Source: Fodinicurvata sediminis DSM 21159 (GTDB lineage: Bacteria > Pseudomonadota > Alphaproteobacteria > Kiloniellales > DSM-21159). From it: a DNA stretch of 64,000 bases. A program made the position numbers and the translations under genes. Shown here one piece after another: positions 54,348 through 63,226 of this stretch. The stretch's first letter is position 1, and each line of letters opens with the position of its first letter. The stretch lies in assembly GCF_000420625.1 (NCBI RefSeq), contig NZ_ATVH01000011.1, positions 620,001 to 684,000 on the forward strand. Reading direction: 5' to 3'. Under the pieces are notes generated by a model. It did not search any database. It saw nothing but the letters and a program-made list of their open reading frames with translations, and was not told the origin of the DNA.

Positions 54348-55443
54348 TGTCCCGGCCCGTGCGGGCGCCCTTCTCACAATAGACCTGACGGCCCTTCAGC
54401 AGAACTATCGCCGATTGGCTAATCAGGCAGCACCAGCGCGCTGCGCAGCGGTCGTAAAGGCGGATGCCTACGGTTTGGGATTGGACCAGGTGGCACCCGC
54501 ACTGGCGGAAGCCGGCGCCAATACCTTTTTCGTGGCCCTGCCCGAGGAAGGGATGAGACTGCGCAGCCTCCTGCCCGATGTAACCGTCTATGTGCTCAGC
54601 GGATATTTCCCCGGGGCGGAAGCAGATTATGCCGAGTATCAGCTTCGCCCCGTGCTCAACAGCCTCGGCGATATCGAGCGCTACAGACAGGTTGTGGAAG
54701 ATCACCCGGTTCCTGCCAGCCTTCATCTGGATACCGGCATGAATCGGCTGGGACTGTCCCGTGCGGAATGGCACAAGCTCCAGGAACATCCAGAATTGAT
54801 AGAGGGGCTGGATCTGCGCTTGCTCATGAGCCATCTGGCCTGTGCGGAAGATGACGCACACCCGATGAACGCCGAGCAGTTGGAGCGCTTTCGCCAGATA
54901 CAGGCATTCCTGCCGGAAATACCGGCCAGCTTGGCCAATTCATCAGGCCTCTTTCTGGGGCCGGACTACAGTTTCCAACTGGCCCGACCTGGAGTGGCCT
55001 TATACGGCGCCAACCCGACCCCGAGCCAGCCTTCACCGATGCAGCCCGTCGTACGGCTCAACACTCGAATCCTGCAGGTGCGCGAGATTGATTCAGGCGA
55101 GAGCGTTGGCTATGGTGCGACCTACACGGCAGATGCGCCTCGGCGTGTCGCCACAATTGCGGCAGGCTACGCCGATGGATTACACCGCGCGCTGTCCAAT
55201 ACAGGTCGGGCCTGGATGGAAGGATATGAATTGCCGTTTCTGGGCCGCGTTTCCATGGATCTCATAACACTGGATGTCAGCAATCTACCGCCAGCCCTTG
55301 CCCGGGCAGGCCAAAGCGTGGATCTTCTCGGCCCGGATCAGGACGTTGACGGACTGGCCGAGCAGGCTGGAACCATCCCCTATGAGATCCTGACAAGCCT
55401 CGGTCGCCGTTATCACAGACACTATCTGGACCACACGACGTGA
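54337..55443 (+). CDS. alr: Alanine racemase
   Basis: This PLP enzyme makes D-alanine for peptidoglycan. The 368-residue protein has the PLP lysine at Lys41 in V-V-K-A-D-A-Y-G-L-G and the second catalytic tyrosine in G-Y-G-A-T-Y near 265. The ATG at 54337 lies inside the dnaB end, giving translational overlap; a much earlier in-frame start would lie deep in dnaB. The stop overlaps the mlaE GTG. Confidence 0.96.
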   Translation: MCADVPARAGALLTIDLTALQQNYRRLANQAAPARCAAVVKADAYGLGLDQVAPALAEAGANTFFVALPEEGMRLRSLLPDVTVYVLSGYFPGAEADYAEYQLRPVLNSLGDIERYRQVVEDHPVPASLHLDTGMNRLGLSRAEWHKLQEHPELIEGLDLRLLMSHLACAEDDAHPMNAEQLERFRQIQAFLPEIPASLANSSGLFLGPDYSFQLARPGVALYGANPTPSQPSPMQPVVRLNTRILQVREIDSGESVGYGATYTADAPRRVATIAAGYADGLHRALSNTGRAWMEGYELPFLGRVSMDLITLDVSNLPPALARAGQSVDLLGPDQDVDGLAEQAGTIPYEILTSLGRRYHRHYLDHTT

Positions 55444-56216
55444 TTCCCATCCTTACGCCGCTGGGTCGGACCTTTCTTTCCTTCCTTCAGGTCACTGGAC
55501 GCCTGGTGATATTCTCAGGGCGTGCCCTTTCTCACTGCGTCCGTCCCCCCTTCTACCCCAGGCTCATCGCACGCCAGATGATCGAGATCGGGTATTACTC
55601 GCTGCCTGTTGTTGGTTTGACAGCCATATTCACCGGCATGGTCCTGGCCCTGCAGAGTTATACCGGCTTCGCCCGTTTTTCGGCGGAAAGCGCCATTCCC
55701 AACGTTGTTGTCGTCTCCATCACCCGTGAACTCGGGCCGGTTCTTGCCGGCCTGATGGTGGCTGGACGCATCGGCGCGGCCATCGCTGCCGAAATCGGGA
55801 CCATGCGGGTTACAGAACAGATTGATGCCCTCAAGACCCTGGCCACGAACCCCTTCAAGTACCTGATTGCCCCGCGGCTGATCGCCGGCATGACGATGCT
55901 GCCGGTACTGGTTCTTATTGCGGACATTATTGGCGTCTTTGGCGGTTATCTGGTCTCCATCTACAGCCTGGGCTTCAATCCCAGCAACTATATCAACAAC
56001 ACCATGGACTTCCTGCACGCCCAGGACGTCATTTCAGGACTGGTGAAAGCCGCCGTTTTCGGCATGCTGGTCACATTGATGGGTTGCTATCACGGCTATC
56101 ATTCCCGTGGCGGCGCACAGGGCGTTGGACGTGCAACCACGAATGCCGTGGTCTCTGCCTCGATCCTGATTCTCTGTGCGAATTACATTGTCACCGGCCT
56201 ATTCTTCGACCGATGA
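55440..56216 (+). CDS. mlaE: MlaE-family ABC permease
   Basis: This is a 258-residue inner-membrane permease of the MlaE family, which moves phospholipids for outer-membrane asymmetry. It shows the family segments T-G-M-V-L-A-L-Q near 62-69, G-R-I-G-A-A-I-A-A-E-I-G-T-M near 106-119 and A-T-N-P-F-K-Y-L near 134. The start is GTG, overlapping the alr stop as GTGA, and the mlaF start overlaps its stop as ATGA. MlaD, MlaC and MlaB partners are not next to it, so they would be elsewhere. Confidence 0.92.
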   Translation: MIPILTPLGRTFLSFLQVTGRLVIFSGRALSHCVRPPFYPRLIARQMIEIGYYSLPVVGLTAIFTGMVLALQSYTGFARFSAESAIPNVVVVSITRELGPVLAGLMVAGRIGAAIAAEIGTMRVTEQIDALKTLATNPFKYLIAPRLIAGMTMLPVLVLIADIIGVFGGYLVSIYSLGFNPSNYINNTMDFLHAQDVISGLVKAAVFGMLVTLMGCYHGYHSRGGAQGVGRATTNAVVSASILILCANYIVTGLFFDR

Positions 56217-56977
56217 GCAGCACCGCAATAGAAATCCGGGACCTTCACATCTCGTTCGGCAGCAACCATGTCCTGCGGGGAGTGAATCTGGATATTCCCA
56301 AAGGCAGTTCGCTTGTCGTGATTGGGGGATCCGGCAGTGGCAAGTCCGTTCTTTTGAAATGCATTCTCGGAATCCTCCAACCTGATTCCGGAACCATCCG
56401 CGTCAATGGAGAAGAAATCACGGAGCTCTACGGCCGAGCTCTGGACAGTTTTCGCACCCGCTTCGGAATGCTCTTCCAGGGCGCAGCCCTGTTCGATTCC
56501 CTGCCCGTCTGGGAAAATGTTGCCTTCTATCCCCTGCACAGCCAGGGAGTGTCCCGCAAGAAGGCGCACGAGGTCGCTTTGCGTTTCCTTGCCAACGTCG
56601 GTCTCGATGCCGATATAGCCGAACTCTATCCTGCGGAACTTTCAGGCGGTATGCGAAAGCGCGTCGGACTGGCCCGTGCCATTGCAACTGAACCGGACGT
56701 GATCTTCTTTGACGAGCCGACAACGGGCTTGGATCCCATCATGGGCGACATGATTGACCAGTTGATTCGCAAATGCATTACCGAGTACGGCTTCACCGGT
56801 CTGACAATCACCCATGACATGGCGAGTGTGCGGCGCATTTCCGACGAGGTCGCTCTGCTTTATGAGGGGCGCATCGTATGGAAAGGTCCCACGGAGACAC
56901 TGGACCACCCCGACAACCCCTACGTGGAACAGTTCGTGACCGGACAAACGGAAGGCCCCATCCAGGTGCAGTTCTGA
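56213..56977 (+). CDS. mlaF: MlaF-family ABC transporter ATPase
   Basis: This 254-residue ATPase pairs with the MlaE permease. Walker A is G-G-S-G-S-G-K-S (38-45), the Q-loop F-Q-G-A-A-L-F near 85, the signature L-S-G-G-M-R-K-R near 142-149 (the Met-Arg-Lys-Arg form is typical of MlaF) and Walker B I-F-F-D-E-P-T-T-G-L-D near 163-173. The start at 56213 overlaps the mlaE stop by four bases. radA follows 6 bases later. Confidence 0.94.
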   Translation: MSSTAIEIRDLHISFGSNHVLRGVNLDIPKGSSLVVIGGSGSGKSVLLKCILGILQPDSGTIRVNGEEITELYGRALDSFRTRFGMLFQGAALFDSLPVWENVAFYPLHSQGVSRKKAHEVALRFLANVGLDADIAELYPAELSGGMRKRVGLARAIATEPDVIFFDEPTTGLDPIMGDMIDQLIRKCITEYGFTGLTITHDMASVRRISDEVALLYEGRIVWKGPTETLDHPDNPYVEQFVTGQTEGPIQVQF

Positions 56978-56983
56978 TCGATC

Positions 56984-58378
56984 ATGGCAAAGCGCCAAAC
57001 CCAGTATGTCTGCCAATCCTGCGGAAGCTTCCATCCCAAATGGAGCGGCCGCTGCGATAGCTGTGGTGAGTGGAACACCCTGGCAGAAGAGATGGTCCAG
57101 CAAGCCACCCCCGGGGGTCTTAAATCCAAGGGGAATGCAAAAGGACGTGAGGTTGAATTCGTTGCCTTGAAGGGAACGGGCGCCACGCCGCCCCGTTTCA
57201 TTTCCGGCATCGGTGAGTTCGACCGTGTCTGTGGCGGTGGCCTCGTCCCAGGATCCGCCGTCCTGGTCGGTGGTGATCCCGGTATCGGGAAATCGACATT
57301 GTTGCTTCAGGTGACAGCGGCTCTGGCAGGCGAAGACAATGCTCAAGTCTGTGCCTATGTATCGGGTGAGGAAGCGGTGGACCAGATCAGGTTGCGGGCT
57401 TCACGACTGGGACTGACGGACTCCCGGGTACAGCTGGCCGCTGAAACTTCGGTGCGCGACCTGGTCGCCACTTTGGATCGGCCAGACCCGCCACGCATTG
57501 TTGTCATCGATTCCATCCAGACCATGCACGTGGACAACATGGAATCCGCCCCCGGTACAGTCGGGCAGGTTCGCGCCTCGTCCCAGGAATTGATTCGTCT
57601 GGCCAAGAAACGCGGATTCTGCCTTCTGCTGGTCGGTCATGTGACCAAGGACGGCATGATTGCCGGTCCCAAGGTCCTGGAACACATGGTCGATTGCGTC
57701 CTGACCTTCGAGGGCGAACGCGGTCATCAGTTCCGTGTCCTTCGCTCCGTCAAGAACCGCTATGGCGCCACCGACGAGATCGGTGTCTTCGAGATGGTGG
57801 ACGAGGGCTTGAGTGAAGTCGCCAACCCATCGGAACTGTTTCTGGCAGAACGCAGGGGAAACATATCCGGGGCATCGGTCTTTGCAGGCCTAGAAGGGAC
57901 ACGTCCGGTGCTGGTGGAAATCCAGGCTCTGGTCAGTCCCTCCCCCCTTGGAACGCCCCGCAGAACGGTCGTCGGATGGGACAGCGGACGCCTGGCCATG
58001 GTTCTGGCCGTCCTGGAAGCACGCTGTGGCCTTGTGATGGCGGGTAAGGACGTATATCTGAATGTTGCAGGCGGGTTGCGGATCAATGAACCGGCTGCAG
58101 ACCTAGCCGTGGCCGCTGCACTGGTATCCGCAGCCAGCGACACGGCTGTGCCCGAGGAGTTCGTGGTGTTTGGGGAAATCGGCCTGTCTGGAGAAATCCG
58201 GGCAGTGAGCCAGACCGAGGTCAGATTGAAGGAGGCTGGAAAGCTGGGCTTCACACGCGCACTGCTGCCTCCACGTCGAGGGCGCAAGCTGACACCGCCG
58301 CCCGGTATAGAGCTCCAGGAAGTTGCGCACCTTCAGGACCTTGTCGCTCACATCGCCGCCGGTTCGGGAAAAGACTAG
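56984..58378 (+). CDS. radA: DNA repair protein RadA
   Basis: RadA (Sms) processes branched recombination intermediates. The 464-residue protein has an N-terminal zinc finger (Cys10, 13, 24, 27), a RecA-like core with Walker A G-G-D-P-G-I-G-K-S-T at 96-105, the RadA-specific K-N-R-Y-G motif near 258, and a Lon-protease-like C-terminal domain without the catalytic Ser-Lys pair. It is coupled to mlaF and followed by cvpA in nine bases. Confidence 0.96.
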   Translation: MAKRQTQYVCQSCGSFHPKWSGRCDSCGEWNTLAEEMVQQATPGGLKSKGNAKGREVEFVALKGTGATPPRFISGIGEFDRVCGGGLVPGSAVLVGGDPGIGKSTLLLQVTAALAGEDNAQVCAYVSGEEAVDQIRLRASRLGLTDSRVQLAAETSVRDLVATLDRPDPPRIVVIDSIQTMHVDNMESAPGTVGQVRASSQELIRLAKKRGFCLLLVGHVTKDGMIAGPKVLEHMVDCVLTFEGERGHQFRVLRSVKNRYGATDEIGVFEMVDEGLSEVANPSELFLAERRGNISGASVFAGLEGTRPVLVEIQALVSPSPLGTPRRTVVGWDSGRLAMVLAVLEARCGLVMAGKDVYLNVAGGLRINEPAADLAVAAALVSAASDTAVPEEFVVFGEIGLSGEIRAVSQTEVRLKEAGKLGFTRALLPPRRGRKLTPPPGIELQEVAHLQDLVAHIAAGSGKD

Positions 58379-58387
58379 AGAAGGCTC

Positions 58388-59035
58388 ATGGACAACCTGC
58401 CGATCAATGCCGTCGATCTCGCAATACTGATCGTGGTCCTCCTCTCGGGGCTACTGGCCTTCAGCCGGGGGCTCGTCCATGAATTCCTGGGCCTTATAGC
58501 CTGGGTCGGCGCCGCTTTGGTTACCCTTCATTTCTTTCTACCCGCACAGGAGGTCGCACGTGATATCATCGCGATCGAAATACTGGCGGACATTGCAGCC
58601 GGACTGGCACTGTTCCTTGTGGCGCTGTTCTTCTTCTCGATCATTTCACGCACAATCGGTAAGCGTGTCCGGGAGAGCAGCATAGGTTTTCTGGATCGTT
58701 CCCTCGGGCTTTTGTTCGGCATTGCGCGCGGCGCCCTTATCGTTTGTCTGCTCTGGCTGGTCTTTGCCTGGCTGATGCCGCCGGCCGATCGCCCGCAATG
58801 GGTACAGAATGCCCGGGCGTTGCCGATGCTGGAAGATGGGGCCGACCTGATCCGGGAAATTGTCCCCAAGGAACTGATGTTGCCCGGTGAAGACACAGGG
58901 AAGAGCAAAACCGTCAATCCGGTTCCCCCGTTACAGCCGGGAACCGGTGACAATGGCTCCACAGAAGAAGAGTCAGGTGGATATACCGATGATACACGTC
59001 GCGAATTGAATCGGCTGATGGAGCAGCAGCAATAG
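58388..59035 (+). CDS. cvpA: CvpA-family membrane protein
   Basis: The 215-residue protein has four membrane helices in the first 130 residues and a soluble proline-rich C-terminal tail. Motifs D-L-A-I-L-I-V-V-L-L-S-G-L-L-A-F-S-R-G near 10-28 and the D-R-S-L-G-L-L-F-G-I-A-R-G near 104-116 are typical of CvpA, named for colicin V production but better linked to envelope stress. It lies 2 bases before purF, the standard cvpA-purF pair. Confidence 0.92.
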   Translation: MDNLPINAVDLAILIVVLLSGLLAFSRGLVHEFLGLIAWVGAALVTLHFFLPAQEVARDIIAIEILADIAAGLALFLVALFFFSIISRTIGKRVRESSIGFLDRSLGLLFGIARGALIVCLLWLVFAWLMPPADRPQWVQNARALPMLEDGADLIREIVPKELMLPGEDTGKSKTVNPVPPLQPGTGDNGSTEEESGGYTDDTRRELNRLMEQQQ

Positions 59036-59037
59036 AG

Positions 59038-60510
59038 ATGGAAGACACCACGATGAGCAGGCATCCCTTCGACGATGACCGTCTGAACGAAGAGTGCGCC
59101 GTCTTCGGCATCCATGGCCCCTCCGACGATGCTGCAGCCCATACGGCCTTGGGGCTTCACGCCATGCAGCATCGCGGCCAGGAGGCATCAGGTATGGTTT
59201 CCTTCGACGGAAGCCAATTCAATGCCCACAGGGACATAGGACTGGTCGGCGACATCTTCGGCAGCGAGCATGTCATGTCCCGACTGAAGGGGCATGCGGC
59301 CGTAGGGCACAACCGTTATGCCACCTCCGGCGGCACGATCATGCGCAACGTCCAGCCGCTGTTCGCGGATCTGGAATTCGGCGGCTTTGCCCTGGCGCAC
59401 AACGGCAATCTGACCAATGCCAACAGCCTGCGACGTGAACTGGTGCGGCGTGGCTCGCTGTTCCAGTCGACGTCTGACACCGAAGTCATCATCCACCTGA
59501 TCGCCACGGCTAAGGGCGAGAGCATCATTGAACGCATGGCCGAGGCCCTGATCGAGGTCGAGGGGGCTTATTCACTGGTGGCCTTGACCGCAGACGGCGT
59601 TATCGGCGTACGTGATCCGCTGGGTGTACGTCCCCTGGTGATGGGCCGAATTGGAGACTCCTATTTGCTGGCCAGTGAAACCTGTGCCTTCGATATCATT
59701 GGCGCTGAACTGGTGCGTGAAATCGAACCAGGCGAAATGGTGATCCTGGACGGGGGCGAACCACGCTCGCTGCGCATTTTTCCCAAGCAGGCCCAACGCT
59801 TCTGTGTCTTCGAGTATATCTACTTCGCCCGTCCGGACTCGGTTCTGGAAGGCAAATCGGTCTATGACGCACGCAAGTACATCGGCCACGAACTGGCACG
59901 GGAAAGCCCCATACCGGCCGATCTTGTGGTGCCGGTTCCCGATTCCGGCGTTCCGGCCGCACTGGGCTTTTCCGAGGAAAGCGGCCTGCCCTTCGAGTTC
60001 GGTATCATCCGCAACCACTATGTGGGACGTACCTTCATCGAACCGGGACAGGAGATCCGCAACCTTGGCGTTCGTCTGAAACACAATGCAAACAGCGCCA
60101 AACTGAAGGACAAGCGGGTCATCCTTGTGGATGATTCCATCGTTCGAGGTACCACTTCGCGCAAGATCGTGCAGATGGTTCGTGCAGCCGGCGCGACCGA
60201 AGTGCATATGCGTATTGCCGCACCGCCCATCGCGCACTCCTGCTTCTATGGCGTTGATACGCCAGAGCGTGAACAACTTATGGCCCACAAGATGACTGTG
60301 GAGGAAATGGCCGCACACCTGGACGTCGACAGCCTGGCTTTCATCTCCATGGACGGTCTTTACCGTGCCATGGGAGAAGCGAAGCGAAACGTGCAGATTC
60401 CCCAGTTCTGCGATGCCTGTTTTACCGGCGATTACCCCACACCCTTGACGGACCGGGAGTCGAGCGATGCGCCCCAACTGTCATTGCTTACGGAGCTGCA
60501 GAAGGGCTGA
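59038..60510 (+). CDS. purF: Amidophosphoribosyltransferase
   Basis: PurF makes phosphoribosylamine, the first committed purine step. The 490-residue protein has a short propeptide; the N-terminal nucleophile after processing is Cys20 in N-E-E-C-A-V-F-G. The PRPP site V-I-L-V-D-D-S-I-V-R-G-T-T is near 360-372. Cys256, Cys402, Cys458 and Cys461 match the four [4Fe-4S] ligands of the B. subtilis-type enzyme, so it should need an Fe-S cluster. A second ATG at 59053 is possible. Confidence 0.96.
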   Translation: MEDTTMSRHPFDDDRLNEECAVFGIHGPSDDAAAHTALGLHAMQHRGQEASGMVSFDGSQFNAHRDIGLVGDIFGSEHVMSRLKGHAAVGHNRYATSGGTIMRNVQPLFADLEFGGFALAHNGNLTNANSLRRELVRRGSLFQSTSDTEVIIHLIATAKGESIIERMAEALIEVEGAYSLVALTADGVIGVRDPLGVRPLVMGRIGDSYLLASETCAFDIIGAELVREIEPGEMVILDGGEPRSLRIFPKQAQRFCVFEYIYFARPDSVLEGKSVYDARKYIGHELARESPIPADLVVPVPDSGVPAALGFSEESGLPFEFGIIRNHYVGRTFIEPGQEIRNLGVRLKHNANSAKLKDKRVILVDDSIVRGTTSRKIVQMVRAAGATEVHMRIAAPPIAHSCFYGVDTPEREQLMAHKMTVEEMAAHLDVDSLAFISMDGLYRAMGEAKRNVQIPQFCDACFTGDYPTPLTDRESSDAPQLSLLTELQKG

Positions 60511-60534
60511 CAGCCGCACGCGCAGCCGCCAGTC

Positions 60535-61092
60535 ATGCTCGGGCGCCTGATCAACGCCCTGCTGGCAACCCTGGGGGCAGCGGCTGCAGGGCAGGCTCCT
60601 GCCTTTCAGGCCCAATACCGGCAACAGCTTGCCGGACGCCTGGATCAGGCTCGCCAGGATATCGCACAGCTGCTGAGAGAAGCCGAAGCAAGGGGACAGA
60701 CGCCGGAACAGTTCCTGCAGCGCGCTGAACAGGAATCGGGGGCATACACCCGCATCCTGGTTGAAGATTCGCGCATCACCCTGCAGGCCTACCAGCGCCT
60801 TCAGGAAGCCTATGGCGCCTTGTCCAACAGTGATCCTGTAAGCCGCCCCTTCATACTGCTTCAACATCTTGATCCAAAGATCGCAAGTTCAGTTGCGTCC
60901 CATTTCCAGCCTGCCCTACCTCTGAATCTGGAGGGGCTAGCCTACGCCGGTATCGGACTCCTGATCGGCGTTGCTTTCGCTGCCCTGCTGGAATATGCCG
61001 GGCGCAGCATCATGCGCAGCCTAAGACGAATGAAAGGAAAGCCTTATCATGGCGGACAACACAGCAGCTCCTTCCGCCAACAAGGCCATTGA
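60535..61092 (+). CDS. DUF2937-like membrane protein
   Basis: This 185-residue protein has an N-terminal hydrophobic start, a helical soluble middle (Q-A-Q-Y-R-Q-Q-L-A-G-R-L-D-Q-A near 26-40), and a membrane helix near 141-160 before a basic tail. This layout and the Q-Y-R-Q-x-L-x-G segment resemble DUF2937 proteins, whose function is unknown. Its last 44 bases overlap the next gene in another frame. It lies 24 bases after purF and is probably the tail of that operon. Confidence 0.65.
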   Translation: MLGRLINALLATLGAAAAGQAPAFQAQYRQQLAGRLDQARQDIAQLLREAEARGQTPEQFLQRAEQESGAYTRILVEDSRITLQAYQRLQEAYGALSNSDPVSRPFILLQHLDPKIASSVASHFQPALPLNLEGLAYAGIGLLIGVAFAALLEYAGRSIMRSLRRMKGKPYHGGQHSSSFRQQGH

Positions 61093-61807
61093 GGGTGGCA
61101 GCATGGCCGGACGCGTGGCCCTCGTAACCGGAGCTACGCGTGGTATCGGGCGTTCCGCTGCAAAGCTTCTGGCTGCCGAGGGGGCCCAGACCATACTGGT
61201 GGCACGCACCGTCGGCGCTCTTGAAGAGGTTGACGACGAAATCTGCAAGGCAGGTGGGTTGAAGCCCACATTGGTCCCACTGGACCTGAGCGAACTGGAT
61301 CGAATAGATGGGATCGGTTCGGCACTTTACGAGCGATATGGCAAGCTGGACGCATTGGTTGGCAATGCGGGAAGCCTGGGCGTGCTGTCACCGATTGCCC
61401 ATATTCCCCCGAAAACCTGGGAAGAAGCTTTCACCGTCAATGTGCACGCCAACTATCGCTTGTTGCGAAGCCTGGACCCGTTGTTGCGCCTGTCCGATGC
61501 CGGCCGTGCGCTCTTCGTGACCTCGGGCCAGGCCGACAAGGCAAACGCCTATTGGTCCGTCTATGCCGCCACCAAGGCAGCCCTGAATGCACTGGTGAAA
61601 AGCTATGCCGAAGAGGTAGGGAAATTCGGAATCAAGGCCAATCTTCTCTCCCCCGGCCCAATTCGGACAGCCATGCGCGCCCAGGCTTTTCCAGGCGAGG
61701 ATCCGGAAAAGCTGCGCACGCCTGAACAGATAGCACCAGCCTTCCTGCCGCCCCTCTCTCCCGACTACGATAAAACCGGTCAGATCATCGACATCCCCCG
61801 TAATTGA
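61049..61807 (+). CDS. SDR-family oxidoreductase (YciK-like)
   Basis: The 252-residue short-chain dehydrogenase has G-A-T-R-G-I-G-R near 28-35, N-A-G-S-L-G near 108-113, and Y-A-A-T-K (Tyr/Lys) near 172-176. The layout resembles YciK-type SDRs of unknown substrate, commonly located near purF in Rhodospirillales. The ATG at 61049 lies inside the preceding gene, with AAAGGAAA about 12 bases upstream; Met19 is a less likely alternative. Confidence 0.88.
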   Translation: MADNTAAPSANKAIEGGSMAGRVALVTGATRGIGRSAAKLLAAEGAQTILVARTVGALEEVDDEICKAGGLKPTLVPLDLSELDRIDGIGSALYERYGKLDALVGNAGSLGVLSPIAHIPPKTWEEAFTVNVHANYRLLRSLDPLLRLSDAGRALFVTSGQADKANAYWSVYAATKAALNALVKSYAEEVGKFGIKANLLSPGPIRTAMRAQAFPGEDPEKLRTPEQIAPAFLPPLSPDYDKTGQIIDIPRN

Positions 61808-61822
61808 GGACACCTGCCAGGA

Positions 61823-61872
61823 CGCACAGGATTCAGGATGCGCAGGATTCACGATGCGCAGGATTCACGATG
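61823..61872. repeat. Short tandem repeat at the der stop
   Basis: A 16-base unit, cgcaggattcacgatg, occurs twice in tandem (61841-61856, 61857-61872), after a diverged 18-base copy at 61823-61840. The last unit spans the der stop codon (61865-61867), so the repeat extends into the coding end. It lies between two convergent genes. Confidence 0.85.
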
Positions 61873-63217
61873 CATAGGGATTCTTCGATTTCTTCAGGTG
61901 GATTCGGATGGGTGTACCCGGCATGTCGAAATCCTCGCGCAGGGCATTCTCCAGATAGCGCAGATAGGAGTCCGGTAAGTCTGAGGGATTTGAACAGGAT
62001 ATCGCAAAGGTCGGCGGTCGGGTGCGCGCCTGTGTAATGTACTTCATGCGAATCCTGCGGCCACCCGGCGCAGGCGGTGGATGCGCGGCCGTGACATCTT
62101 CCAGCCAGCGATTGAGCAACCCGGTCGAAAGACGCTTGTTCCATATTTCATAGGCCGCCATGACGGCGTCGAGCAAGCGCGGGAGACCGCGTCCTTCCTG
62201 TGCCGAGATCGTGACCAGCGGTATGCCCCGGGTTTGAGGAAAGGAGCGTTCCAGCCGGTCACGTATGGCTCGCATCGTGCCCTGCCGATCCGTACAGGCA
62301 TCCCACTTGTTCACGGCGATGATCAGTGCGCGTCCCTCATCCACCACCTGCCGTGCAATCGTCAGGTCCTGCTTTTCCAGACCAAGTCCCGCATCCAGGA
62401 CAAGGATCACCACCTGGGCATAATCGATGGAGCGCTTGGTTTCGGCGACAGACAGCCGTTCGACCTTGTCATCCACACGCGAGCGCCGGCGCAATCCCGC
62501 CGTATCGACCAGCCGTATGGGCCGCCCCTTGAAATCCCAATCCACCGAAATGGCATCCCGCGTGATCCCGGCCTCGGGACCGGTCAAAAGGCGTTCTTCA
62601 CCCAACAACCTGTTGATCAAGGTCGACTTGCCCACATTGGGACGCCCAACGACAGCCAGTTGCAAGGGCCCGCGATCTTCCCCGAGATCCTCGACATCAC
62701 CCTCTGCTTCGGACGCCTCTTCGGTTTTGAAGAACGGGGCCAGGAACTCGTAGAGTTCATCCAGTCCCAGGCCATGCTCAGCCGACAGGGCAATGGGTTC
62801 GCCCAACCCCAAGCTGTAAGCCTCCAGGCGTCCTGCTTCTCCGGCCGCACCTTCAGACTTGTTGGCGGCCAACAGGACTGGCGTTTCCTCGCGGCGCAGC
62901 CAGTCGGCAAAGTGCTGGTCCAGCGGCGTCACACCGGAACGGGCATCGATCAGCATCAAGACCGCATCTGCGTCATGTACTGCCTGTTCAGTCTGCCGCC
63001 GCATACGGGCTTCCAGGCTGTCATCGTCCACATCTTCAAGCCCGGCCGTATCGATCACCTTGAAGTCAAGATCGAACAGATGGCCTTCACCCTCGCGTCG
63101 GTCGCGGGTCACTCCGGGACGATCGTCCACCAGCGCAACCCTGCGGCCTGCCAGTCGATTGAACAGGGTCGACTTGCCGACATTTGGCCGGCCGATAATA
63201 GCAAGGGTAAAAGCCAT
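61865..63217 (-). CDS. der: Ribosome-associated GTPase Der (EngA)
   Basis: Der has two GTPase domains and is needed for 50S assembly. The 450-residue protein has P-loops G-R-P-N-V-G-K-S-T at 9-17 and near 192-200, the N-K-W-D specificity motif in domain 2, and the C-terminal KH-like domain ([11 protein letters not shown] near 395). It follows bamB on the minus strand by 9 bases, the common bamB-der pairing. The final codons lie in a tandem repeat. Confidence 0.97.
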   Translation of the reverse strand: MAFTLAIIGRPNVGKSTLFNRLAGRRVALVDDRPGVTRDRREGEGHLFDLDFKVIDTAGLEDVDDDSLEARMRRQTEQAVHDADAVLMLIDARSGVTPLDQHFADWLRREETPVLLAANKSEGAAGEAGRLEAYSLGLGEPIALSAEHGLGLDELYEFLAPFFKTEEASEAEGDVEDLGEDRGPLQLAVVGRPNVGKSTLINRLLGEERLLTGPEAGITRDAISVDWDFKGRPIRLVDTAGLRRRSRVDDKVERLSVAETKRSIDYAQVVILVLDAGLGLEKQDLTIARQVVDEGRALIIAVNKWDACTDRQGTMRAIRDRLERSFPQTRGIPLVTISAQEGRGLPRLLDAVMAAYEIWNKRLSTGLLNRWLEDVTAAHPPPAPGGRRIRMKYITQARTRPPTFAISCSNPSDLPDSYLRYLENALREDFDMPGTPIRIHLKKSKNPYAS

Positions 63218-63226
63218 CTTCCTGAT

